Source: Pseudomonadota bacterium | GTDB lineage: Bacteria > Desulfobacterota > Desulfobacteria > Desulfobacterales > RPRI01 | DNA length: 13,733 nt | Direction of reading: 5' to 3' | Assembly: GCA_018819005.1 (NCBI GenBank) | Contig: JAHJQU010000125.1 | Span: 1-13,733, forward strand | Part shown: positions 1 through 8,504 of the stretch, piece by piece | How positions within the stretch are numbered: position 1 is the first letter of the stretch | Layout: every line of letters begins with the position of its first letter | Notes under the pieces: generated by a model | Told to the model about the DNA's origin: nothing | The model's input: the letters and a program-made list of their open reading frames with translations, nothing else | Databases searched by the model: none | Made by a program: the position numbers and the translations under genes

Positions 1-178
1 CATCCTTTCCCTGATTCAGAAAATACATCCGAAGCGCCGAGGCCAGAATCCCGACTTCCTTTTTCCCTCCGGCCTCACAGACTGTAACACATTCGTTGCA
101 GCCCAGTATAAGGATTTTACTGTAATTCTCTATCTCCTTGATTATTTCGTCTATCGGCTTTTTATCGGCTACAATCAT
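1..178 (-). CDS. metV: MetV-like methylene-tetrahydrofolate reductase C-terminal-domain protein (partial, runs off left edge)
   Basis: The first 59 residues are visible. They start MIVADKKPIDEI, and a zinc/iron-type cysteine pair follows in LGCNECVTVCEAGGKKE (cysteines near residues 29, 32 and 36), then GILASALRMYF. This is the pattern of the MetV family, the small partner of MetF in Wood-Ljungdahl methylene-THF reductases. The start is supported by AGAGAGG seven bases upstream of ATG at 178. The gene lies 94 bases downstream of mvhD on the same strand; that gap contains a small hairpin (AGGTTT/AAACCT, 235-254). The order hdrA-mvhD-metV matches the known association of HdrA/MvhD modules with MetFV, so a role in coupling electron transfer to methylene-THF reduction is inferred. 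The 3' end and any following metF lie outside the window. Confidence 0.82.
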   Translation of the reverse strand, partial: MIVADKKPIDEIIKEIENYSKILILGCNECVTVCEAGGKKEVGILASALRMYFLNQGKD

Positions 179-272
179 ATATCGCGACCTCTCTTTCCCT
201 TAAAATATTAAAACTCTCTGGTTTTATGATTTTCAGGTTTAAAGAATCAAACCTTTCACATAGCAACTGCCC

Positions 273-707
273 TCAGGCTGCTTTCTTTTTAGAAGCCAGT
301 TTTATCGGATTCGGGCCAAGCTTTCTTATCAGCTCATCCATTTCCACTGCATATTGGGCAAATCGCGGGCCCTCCGCGGAAGAAAGATTCCTCATCTGAA
401 CCCTCTCACCACCAACTCCGATTGAATCGAGTATTTTTTTGGCCTGTTCTATTCTTTTCCTTGCCCTTAAATTACCACTGTTGTAGTGGCATTCTCCTTC
501 CAGGCAACCGACAGCATATACACCGTCAGCACCTTTTTCAAAAGAGCGCAAGATGTGAAGAATATCCACCTTGCCGGTACATGGTACGCGTATGATTTTA
601 ATATTTGTCGGATAGCTCAATCTCATGGAACCTGCCAGGTCCGCAGCCGTGTATCCTCAGTAATTGCAGCAAAAAGCGATGATTACAGGTTCGAACTCCT
701 GATTCAT
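273..707 (-). CDS. mvhD: MvhD/FlpD-type hydrogenase iron-sulfur subunit, selenoprotein (UGA at codon 17)
   Basis: This is the electron-transfer subunit that connects HdrA to a hydrogenase or other dehydrogenase through a [2Fe-2S] cluster. The protein is 144 aa if the in-frame TGA at 657-659 is read as selenocysteine. The N-terminus then reads MNQEFEPVIIAFCCNYU followed by GYTAADLAG, where family members have Cys (or Sec, in some methanogen VhuD proteins) at the U position. Downstream are GCLEGECHYNSGN and the RARKRIE segment typical of the family. Starting at the internal ATG at 626 instead would remove the CCNYU metal site, so ATG at 707 is chosen. That ATG overlaps the hdrA stop as ATGA (704-707), which implies translational coupling. 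A SECIS-like hairpin follows the TGA. The domain assignment is sure; Sec insertion is inferred from family alignment plus the hairpin. Confidence 0.9.
627..642 (-). promoter_or_regulatory. Candidate bacterial SECIS element of mvhD
   Basis: The mRNA sequence GGACCUGGCAGGUUCC begins 15 nt after the UGA at 657-659. It folds into a six-pair stem (GGACCU with AGG-U-(U)-CC) with one bulged U and an apical GGC loop at nt 21-23 after the UGA. A G at the start of the apical loop, a bulged U and this distance are the hallmarks of the SelB-binding hairpin known from E. coli fdhF. The fold was done by eye. Confidence 0.75.
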
Positions 708-3700
708 AAAACCCCTTCCAGCAAGGCTTCAACCTTGCTCAATATCTGATCATCCTCATACCAGTTCAATTCAATAGCCTTTGCCGGACATTCGGCCGCG
801 CATACTCCGCAGCCATGACAAAGTGCAACATCTATCTCGCTAACTCCATCGGTGTTGATTTTCGGAACACCGTACGGACACGATCTGACACATATCAGGC
901 AGGACGCACACTTTTCCGCCTCCACACAGGCAGTAACAGCAGAAAGCGTCAGATAATCCTGTGAAAGGAATGTTGTGGCCCTTGAAGCGGCAGCTAAAGC
1001 CTGAGGAATTGCTTCAGTAAGAAGCTTAGGGCTGTGAGCCGTTCCGCATACGAAAATACCCTCCGTTGCCATATCAACGGGTCTTAACTTTACATGAGCC
1101 TCCATGAAATAGCCTTCTGCATTCAAGGCCAGCTTGATAATGGAAGATAACTCAGCAGTGTCGGTTGGCCTCATGCCTGCGCTTAAACCAAGAATATCGG
1201 CATGGACTCTTAAACGGCGACCCAAAACATGATCCCTGAAAGTAACCATCAAACCCTCGCCGGTTGATTCAACCACAGGCATATCCTCAGGCGTATATCT
1301 GAAGAAGAAAATACCCTTGCGTCTTGCCTCCGTGTAATAATCCTCCAGAAGCCCGTACATCCTCATGTCTCTGTAAAGGATATAAATGTTGACATCCGGG
1401 TTCAGTTCCTTGATATGAAGAGCGTTCTTCACAGCGCTCTGGCAGCATATTCTTGAGCAGTTGGGATTAGCCTCGTTTCTGGACCCGACGCATTGAATCA
1501 TTACCACGCTGTCAAGGCCTGCAGATCCTTCCTTTTCAAGCCGGCCGGCAAGCTCTATCTGTGTCATAACCCTTGAATCCTGACCGTAAAGGAACTCGGT
1601 AGGGACGTACTCGTTGGCACCCGTGGCAAGAATTACCACACCATGATCAATTTTTCTCTCATACATTCCGGGTCCCACAATCAACTCTGTGGTAAAATTT
1701 CCCTTGAATCCCGAAAAGCCGACTATAAGAGACTGGGTTAAAACCTGAATTTTGGAATGATTGCTTACTTTCCTGATCAGATCGGAAACATAAGGACCTA
1801 TTTTTTCTCCTTCAATGGTTGCTGTCAGGCGGTTTGCCATGCCGCCAAGCTGCGGTTCCTTTTCAACAAGGACTGTTTCAAAACCCTGGTCTGCGAGACC
1901 AAGGGCTGAGTTCATGCCTGCCACACCACCACCGATAACAAGTGCTCTCTTGACAACCGGTATCTTCTTTTCATGAAGTGGATTAAGCGTTGCCACCCGT
2001 GCAACCGCCATTTTAACGAGCTCTTTGGCCTTTTCGGTAGCCTTCACAGGGTCATTGGAGTGCGTCCATGAATCCTGGTTCCGGATGTTTGCCATTTCAA
2101 AGAGATATTTATTCAAACCGCAGGCTTCCAGAGTATCCATGAAAATCGCTTCATGGGTCTTGGGAGTGCAGGCTGAAACAACAACTCTGTTCAGACTCTT
2201 CTCCTTGATAATTTCCTTCATCCTGTCTTGAGAATCCTGGGAACACGTAAAAAGATTCTCCCCGGTAAAAACAACATATGGTAGCCCGGAAGCATATTCG
2301 CATACGGCTTTAACATCCACCACTCCGGCAATATTAATGCCGCAATCACAAACAAATACTCCGATTCTTGGCTCCTGTCCTGCCACATCAATTTCATCAG
2401 GCACCTTGACGGTTTTTGTCCGTGTTCCTCTTGCTTCGCTCAGCTTTCCGCCTGCAGCACATGCTGCGGCACTGGCCTCAATAACGGAGCTTGGAATATC
2501 CTTGGGGCCCTGAAAAATTCCGCATGCGTACACCCCGGCCCTTGACGTTTCAATCGGAGCAAAAGGTTTGCTGGATGCGAAACTGTACTTGTCCAGATCT
2601 ATATTGAGGCGCTTTGCCATTTCCACGGTTGACTGCGGAACCTTCAGACCGACAGAAAGAACAACCATGTCGAATTCTTCTTCCTGGATATCCCCTGATT
2701 CATCAGCGTACCTTATCCGAAGATTATTGCTGTCATGAACTTCGTCCATGGTATGAACGCGCGCCTTGACAAAACGGACCCCATTATCTTTTGCCCTGTT
2801 GAAATATTTCTCGTAATCTTTCCCGAAGGTACGCATATCCATGTTAAATACCGCGCAGTCAATATCTCCGTGTGCATGCTCCATTGCAATCATGGATTCT
2901 TTCACTGCATACATGCAGCATACTGAGGAGCAGTATCCGTTCCCGCACTTGTTGTTATCTCTCGAACCGACACACTGGAGCCATGCAATTTTTTTCGGCT
3001 CCTTTTTGTCTGAAGGCCTCACGAGATGCCCCATTGTCGGCCCGGATGCGCTGAGTATTCTCTCAAATTCCAGGCTGGTCAATACATTCGGATTTGTCTT
3101 GTAGTGGTAGAATTCATCAAGAACCGAGGGATCAAAAATATCGGTTCCCGGGCAAAGTATAATGGAACCAACCTCAATTTCCTTTTCGGCAACTTTCTGG
3201 CTGTGGTCAACCGCGCCGGCAAGACAGGCATCAACACACTGCAGGCACTCTGAACAATAACCGCAGTTAAGACACCTTGAAGCTTCAGTCTCTCCCTCTT
3301 CATCGCTGTACCCCAGTTCAACTTCTTTAAAGTTGCCTGCGCGCTTTTCAACAGGAAGCTCGGACATAGGCATCCTGAGTTTTTTAGGCTCGTCTTCGGG
3401 TACCGGCCTGTATACCGGGTTTTCATTTGTAACCGGCTCTCTGCCCTCTGCCATGTCCTTCCCGTCAAGATACCTGATAATAGACTCGGCTGCATCCTTT
3501 CCCGCTGCAATTGCACCAATGGCAACCCAGGGGCCTGTCTGGACATCACCGCCGGCAAAAACACCCGCGAGTCCTGTTGCATAAGTGACAGAATCGGTTT
3601 CAACAGTTCCCCAGCGTGAAATATTTATTCCTGCTATGTCCTCCAGGGCGGACAGGTCGGGTTTCTGGCCGATGGCCGGAATAAGCTGGTCTATTTCAAT

Positions 3701-5134
3701 GTCATACTCGCTTCCCGGAACAGGGACAGGTCTTCTCCTTCCGGATGAGTCAGGTTCTCCCAGCTCCATGCGGATACAGCGCAAACCTACAACCTTCCCG
3801 TCGGATGTCAGAACCTCCTGAGGTGCGGAAAGATAGGTAATTTCTGTTCCTTCAACCTCTGCGGCATGAATCTCTTCTTCCCATGCCGGCATTTCGCTCC
3901 GCGTCCTCCGGTATATTATATTTACCTTTTCAGATCCCAGTCTCACGGCGCACCGCGCAACGTCGATAGCAACATTGCCGCCGCCGATTATGGCAATTTT
4001 TTTGCCGACCTCCGCTTTTCCGGTAAGATTAACCTCCCTGAGGAAATCGACTCCCTGGCGGACGCCCCGCGCCTTTTCCCCCGGAACTCCAAGCTCAAAG
4101 CCCTTGTGAGCTCCGATCGCTATATAAACGGCCTTGTAACCGTCAGCCAAAAGACCGTCGATTGTTAAATCATTCCCGAGAGGAGTGTTTGTTTTAATTT
4201 CCACTCCAAGATTTGTTATTACTTCTATTTCCCTGTCAAGAATATCTCTGGGAAGTCTGTGTTCGGGTATGCCAACCCTGAGCATCCCTCCCGCTTTCGG
4301 CAAAGCCTCATAAATCGTGGAAAGTACGCCTTTCCGCGCAAGGTGATATGCTGCAGAAAGACCCGCAGGGCCTGATCCGATGATGGCAACCTTTTCCTGT
4401 CTCCTCGGAAGGGTTTTAATTTCAACCTGCCTTGGATCGAACTTGTCGGCAGCAAGACGTTTCAGACTGCGTATTGCAACAGGCTGGTCTACCTCGCATC
4501 TGCGGCATGCATCTTCACATCCATGAGGGCATATCCTTCCCAGGACACCCGGCAAAGGAAGATCTTCCATAATTATCTGAAGGGCTTCTTTATATTTTTT
4601 CTGGCCTGCCATCTGAATATAGCCCTGAACATTGAGCCCGGCAGGACATGCCAGCCGGCATGGAGCCTTATCCGCTTTTTGTATGGCATAGGCACCAGGA
4701 ATAGCCTGTGGGTATTGTTTATAGGCGGCTTTTTTTACTGAAAGATTCTCATCATATTCATTTGAAAGTATGACAGGACAGACTTTAGAACATTCCCCGC
4801 AGCTTGTACACTTGGCCAAGTCTATAAAGCGAGGGCTCTGCTTGATACGGGCAGTAAAATTTCCGGGGTCTCCTTTAAGCTCAAGGAGTTCAGAATTCAT
4901 CAAAAGTTCAATATTAAGATGCCGGCCGACCTCGACCAGTTTCGGAGAGATAACTCACATGGCGCAGTCATTGGTCGGAAAGGTTTTGTCAAGCTGCGAC
5001 ATAAGCCCTCCGATAGCGGCCGATTTTTCCACCAGATATACGTAATATCCGGAATTAGCAAGATCAAGAGCGGATTGCATTCCGGCTATTCCTCCGCCAA
5101 CTACCATAACAGACCCAACAACTTTTCCAGCCAT
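704..5134 (-). CDS. hdrA: HdrA-type selenoprotein: tandem HdrA units with inserted GltD/NfnB-like domain (UGA at codon 60)
   Basis: This is an iron-sulfur flavoprotein of 1476 aa, predicted to be cytoplasmic and electron-bifurcating or electron-confurcating. Domains in order: FAD-binding GGGIAG (13-18) and FPTNDCAMU with Sec60 where HdrA proteins carry Cys; [4Fe-4S] motif CTSCGECSKVCP (109-120); a GltD/NfnB-like NAD(P)H oxidoreductase (about 155-560, with GSGPAG at 253-258, GGGNVA near 384 and GGDVQTGP at 528-535); cysteine cluster CLNCGYCSECLQC (from 621); HdrA core CVGSR...CC (721-740); then a second HdrA unit (GGGVAG near 1067, CVGSR...CC from 1215) ending in two [4Fe-4S] motifs (1409-1450). 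Start ATG 5134 is preceded by GAGGAG at 5141-5146; the ATG at 5152 lies before that Shine-Dalgarno site. Without UGA readthrough the first 60 residues are lost. No hdrB or hdrC is adjacent, so the likely partners are MvhD and MetVF with NAD(P)H as donor (inference). Confidence 0.92.
4922..4939 (-). promoter_or_regulatory. Candidate bacterial SECIS element of hdrA
   Basis: Fifteen nt after the UGA at 4955-4957, CUGGUC pairs with GGCCGG (six pairs, two of them G-U) around a GAGGUC loop that begins at nt 22 after the UGA. An alternative stem CCGA/UCGG (4926-4945) also presents a G-rich loop. The loop begins with G and sits at nearly the same distance as in mvhD. The fold was done by eye and is less clean than the mvhD hairpin. 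Confidence 0.6.
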
Positions 5135-5274
5135 GCGGCACTCCTCATTCAATAAAATAAATAATATAATATCAATTGATTAACATGTGGCAGCGATATA
5201 AAATTCGCTAAATCTTCGCGATTCGCAAACTTGTATTGGTGACAATTTATGAATCGCATTTATTCATCTGGAGG

Positions 5275-5303
5275 CATATATTAGATACCCTGTGTCTAGT
5301 CAA
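5275..5303 (-). promoter_or_regulatory. Sigma-70-like promoter of the hdrA-mvhD-metV operon
   Basis: On the minus strand, TTGACT (5298-5303) and TATATG (5275-5280) are separated by 17 bases: 5 of 6 and 4 of 6 matches to the -35 and -10 consensus. Transcription would begin near 5268, giving a leader of about 135 nt before ATG 5134. An inverted repeat ATGAAT-N7-ATTCAT (5249-5267) lies at the predicted start point and could be an operator. A perfect palindrome ATCAATTGAT (5171-5180) lies in the leader. Confidence 0.5.
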
Positions 5304-5380
5304 GAAAAAATATCTGATAAAATGAACTCAATAATTTAGCCTTGAATCAGGTATTTAATCGTGATAGTTGAGAGGGAAAC

Positions 5381-5443
5381 AGGGCAGAGAGGTGAGGCAT
5401 TAGGCTGAAGGCGAAAGGCGAGAGGCAATAGGCAGAAGTCAGG
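5381..5443. repeat. Degenerate heptamer array, AGGCNNN type
   Basis: Nine consecutive 7-base units keep strict phase. Most start AGGC, for example AGGCATT, AGGCTGA (5395-5408) and AGGCGAA (5409-5415); the outer units (AGGGCAG, AGAGGTG, AGTCAGG) are more diverged. The variation within units, with period conserved, is unlike a simple slipped microsatellite. Confidence 0.75.
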
Positions 5444-5455
5444 AGGGTTTTTAAC

Positions 5456-5487
5456 TTGAATCCCCGAACCCTTCGCCCCTTGAACCC
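5456..5487. repeat. Degenerate octamer array, TTGAACCC type
   Basis: Four 8-base units in strict phase: TTGAATCC, CCGAACCC, then TTCGCCCC and TTGAACCC. The same octamer family (CCTTGAAT in another phase) recurs at 10123-10154. Confidence 0.7.
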
Positions 5488-5498
5488 TTTGTTTCATC

Positions 5499-5533
5499 CG
5501 ATATTCAATATTCGAAATTCGATATTCGGATTT
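5499..5533. repeat. Degenerate heptamer array, CGATATT type
   Basis: Five 7-base units in phase: CGATATT, CAATATT, then CGAAATT, CGATATT and CGGATTT. The array is nearly self-complementary, so it could form an AT-rich hairpin. Confidence 0.7.
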
Positions 5534-5588
5534 ACCAGCTACTTGTGACTGACACAAAAAACTGTTTGTCAACCGGGAACTCATTTTA

Positions 5589-7123
5589 ATGACGGATACA
5601 ACTACTTCAATTATAAACATTGCTCTTGTTGGCGGAGGAGATTTATGCAGGGAACTCCTTGAAAAAACCACCTTCGATTTAGAACAGGAGGATGTTTTTT
5701 CCCCCATCATTGCAGTCGCTGATCCTGATCCCGACACACCCGGAATGTTGCTTGCTAAGAAAAGAGGGCTCATTACTGTCGATGACTACCACGAACTTTA
5801 TGACCCCCGTTACAGCATTCATCTCATAATAATTTTAAGGCCTGAAACGGTTATTCTTGAAGATATTCTCGCAACAAGACCTGCACGCATCCGCATACTT
5901 TCATATCATGTTTTTGAAATTTTCTGGAAAGCAATAGGCCAGGAAGAGCGTAAGCTGAGAGAACAGAACAAAGCCATGGAGACCATATTAAACGGAATTC
6001 AGGACTTTATATCCGTTATTACACCCGACATGACTATAGTGGATGCTAATGAAGCCCTCCTGAACAACATAGGCCGTTTACGAAACGAGGTTATAGGCCG
6101 CAAATGTTACGAAGTTCTTCAAAAAGATCAGATTGACTGCACCGGCAAGGATGCACAGGTATGTCCCCTTATGGAGGTTATACGCAACAAAATGCCTGTG
6201 CGGCAGGTAAGGACGCGCAGGGACAGTCATAATAAGATTCATCATATCGAGGTTAATGTATATCCCGTATGGGAAAAGAGCGGAAAGATATCAAAATTCA
6301 TTCATATCAGCCGTGATATAACAAAGCGCATGGAAGAAGAAGAAGAGATTACAAGACGCCTTGAGCAAATGGTTGAGGAACGCACAAGGCAGCTCAAGGA
6401 AACCCACGAAAAGCTCATCCACAAAGACAAAATGGCTTCCCTTGGCAAGCTTTCAGCATCAGTTGTGCACGAAATAAACAATCCAATTGCAGGAATCCTC
6501 AACCTTATACTTCTTATGAAGCGCATCATGCAGGAAGGCGCTGTCGGAAAAGAGGAGATGGATGAATTTTTCCGCTATCTCATCCTGATGGAAAATGAAA
6601 CGAGAAGGACAAGCCGGATTGTATCATACCTGCTTGCATTCTCCAGGCAGAACAAGATGGAACCAAAACCGTTAAACCTGAACAAGCTTATTGAGCACAC
6701 TCTCTTTTTAAATTCAAATCTTCTTAAAATCAACAAAGTTAAGGTTCAATACCGGCTTGATCAAAATCTGCCGGATCTTGTTGGTTCCGAGGATCAACTC
6801 CAGCAGATTATTATGAACCTCGTATCTAACGCGGTTGAGTCTATCGAATCCAAAGGGAAAGGTGTTCTGACAATTACAAAAAGTATTTTCCCGAGACAGA
6901 AAGGGTTATTGCCAAATTTCAAGATACCGGAGTAGGAATTCCTCAGGAAAACTTTACCATGATTTTCGAGCCCTTTTTTACCACAAAAAAAAAGGGGAAA
7001 GGAGTAGGGCTGGGCCTTGCCCTCGTATACGGAATTATCCAGGAACACGGAGGCTTCATAAAGGTTAATTCCACGATTGAAAAAGGGACTACTTTCAAAA
7101 TAGATCTTCCTATCAGGCATTGA
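5589..7123 (+). CDS. Hybrid sensor histidine kinase: Rossmann-like domain, PAS, HisKA, HATPase (apparent frameshift at 6878-6882)
   Basis: Domains by residue: N-terminal Rossmann-like domain (about 8-115, ALVGGGDLCRELL, then IIAVADPD and ILRPETV); PAS (about 128-245, with C173, C184 and C192); a charged coiled coil (246-280); HisKA with phosphoacceptor H294 in SVVHEINNP; HATPase N-box around N414 (IIMNLVSNAVESI). The uninterrupted frame stops at 6935, mid-HATPase. The rest (DTGVGIP, FEPFFTTKKKGKG, GLGLALVYGIIQEHGG, ending DLPIRH) continues in another frame to TGA at 7121-7123. Restoring one A in the five-A run at 6878-6882 rejoins the frames into a normal 511-aa kinase. There are no membrane segments, so a cytoplasmic signal is likely. 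The response-regulator gene follows 34 bases later and is the probable partner. The missing base may be real or a homopolymer sequencing error. Confidence 0.85.
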
Positions 7124-7157
7124 TCAGGTTCATACTAAATTCTACGGAGGTTCATTT

Positions 7158-8504
7158 ATGAACAGAGCAAGGATCCTTATTGTCGATGATGAGCTGATTA
7201 TGAGGGAATCCCTCGCCGGTTGGCTCCTGAGGGATGGTCACGAAGTTCAAACTGCGTCAAGCGGTGAAGAAGCTCTGGATAAAATCAAAGAGATCCGCTT
7301 CGATATTCTTCTGGTCGATATAAAGATGGAAGGGATGAGCGGACTCGACGTTTTGAAACGGGTAAAGGACGACGACCCCGATGTGGCGATAGTCATGATA
7401 ACCGCCTTCGGCGCCATATCAACAGCGATAGAGGCAATCAAAAACGGAGCTTTTGATTATCTTCTAAAGCCTTTTGACCCTCAGGAACTTGGAGTGCTTA
7501 TTGAAAAAATCCAGGAAAGCCAGGCTCAGGCTATAGAAAATCTTTACCTCAGGGAGCAATACAAGGAAAGAACACGGTTTGAAAGCCTGATCGGCCAGTC
7601 ACCCGTCATGCAGAAAATTTTTGATCTCATACAGAACGTCGCCCCCACTAATTCCACTGTCCTTATCACAGGTGAAACCGGCACAGGTAAAGGCCTTGCT
7701 GCAAAAGCCATTCATTCAAACAGTCCGCGATGCCACGGTCCGTTTGTTATTGTAAATTGCGGCGCAATACCTGAACACCTTATGGAAAGCGAATTGTTCG
7801 GACATCAAAAAGGTGCTTTCACAGACGCCAAATTCACCAAAAAAGGTCGTCTCGAGATGGCCCACGGGGGAACCCTTTTTCTGGACGAAATAGGTGAAAT
7901 CAGCATGAGAATGCAGATTGACCTTTTACGTGTACTGGAAGACCGCATATTTTACAGGGTTGGGGGCACCCAGCCAATGGAGGCTGATTTCAGGGTTATA
8001 GCTGCCACAAACAGGGATCTCCATGAAGCAATCAAAGATGGCATATTCAGAGAAGATCTTTATTACCGCCTGAATGTCTTCTCATTTAAAATGCCCTCCT
8101 TAGGCGAACGCAAGGAAGATATCCCGCTTTTGGCCGAGCATTTTCTTCACCGCTTCTCCAATGAAACCAATAAGCAGATAGATAATATCAGCCGCGAAGC
8201 AATGGATGAAATGATGCTTTATGAATGGCCGGGGAATATTAGAGAGCTTGAAAATGCAATAGAAAGGGCAGTCGTTGTCAGCAAGAAAAGAAAGATTCTT
8301 CCTGAAGATCTCCCCATTTTCCGACCCGAGGATATTTGCGTTTCCTCCGACAACACCCTTGCGGGAATCGAAAAGGCTCACATAACCAGGGTGCTTCACG
8401 AAAACGATTGGAATATATCAAAAACTGCAAAAGAGCTGGGAATAGATCGTTCCACTCTTTACAGCAAAATCAGACGGTACAAGATAGTGCAACGAGACCT
8501 TTGA
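7158..8504 (+). CDS. NtrC-family sigma-54-dependent response regulator
   Basis: 448 aa. The receiver domain (1-120) has the acidic pocket D10/D11, phosphoacceptor D54 and K104. The AAA+ sigma-54 activator domain (about 142-370) has Walker A GETGTGKG (172-179), Walker B GTLFLDEIGE (238-247) and the sigma-54 contact loop as GAFTDA (219-224), a variant of the canonical GAFTGA. The C-terminal Fis-type helix-turn-helix is about 405-448 (NISKTAKELGIDRSTLYSKI). CGGAGG lies seven bases before ATG 7158. It follows the histidine kinase gene and overlaps the next gene by four bases. A consensus sigma-54 promoter at 11212-11228, before a gene in the same neighbourhood, is a plausible target (inference). 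Confidence 0.95.
   Translation: MNRARILIVDDELIMRESLAGWLLRDGHEVQTASSGEEALDKIKEIRFDILLVDIKMEGMSGLDVLKRVKDDDPDVAIVMITAFGAISTAIEAIKNGAFDYLLKPFDPQELGVLIEKIQESQAQAIENLYLREQYKERTRFESLIGQSPVMQKIFDLIQNVAPTNSTVLITGETGTGKGLAAKAIHSNSPRCHGPFVIVNCGAIPEHLMESELFGHQKGAFTDAKFTKKGRLEMAHGGTLFLDEIGEISMRMQIDLLRVLEDRIFYRVGGTQPMEADFRVIAATNRDLHEAIKDGIFREDLYYRLNVFSFKMPSLGERKEDIPLLAEHFLHRFSNETNKQIDNISREAMDEMMLYEWPGNIRELENAIERAVVVSKKRKILPEDLPIFRPEDICVSSDNTLAGIEKAHITRVLHENDWNISKTAKELGIDRSTLYSKIRRYKIVQRDL

Larger units (their letters stand above)
5135..5588. other. Divergent intergenic region between hdrA and the histidine kinase
   Basis: These 454 bases contain no credible gene. They hold the hdrA leader and promoter (about 5135-5303), AT-rich sequence to about 5350, then three degenerate short-period arrays (5381-5533). 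A small inverted repeat TTGTG-N5-CACAA (5543-5557) lies just before the kinase gene and is a possible operator. No clear promoter for the kinase was seen. Confidence 0.7.

Noticed and set aside
198..200. Lys199 next to Glu198 in GcvH-like paralog 1 (protein positions) as a shifted lipoylation site
   Set aside because: It is one residue out of register with the known site, and the paralog has Asn there, so lipoylation is not supported.
3079..3603. 174-aa frame inside hdrA
   Set aside because: It is on the same strand in another frame and lies fully within the conserved HdrA/GltD coding sequence; no family features.
4955..4957. TGA as a nonsense mutation or sequencing error in hdrA
   Set aside because: A second TGA at an equivalent redox Cys position in mvhD, each followed by a SECIS-like hairpin at the same distance, makes selenocysteine the better reading.
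5135..5152. ATG 5152 as the hdrA start
   Set aside because: It lies upstream of the GAGGAG ribosome binding site, which is correctly spaced for ATG 5134.
5336..5773. 145-aa open frame on the minus strand
   Set aside because: It reads through the degenerate repeat arrays and antisense to the kinase; its EYRISNIEYR-type sequence is simply the CGATATT heptamers translated.
8336..8500. Longer N-terminus for the archaemetzincin gene
   Set aside because: The added 55 residues are the out-of-frame translation of the regulator's conserved Fis domain; family members start at the segment encoded from 8501.
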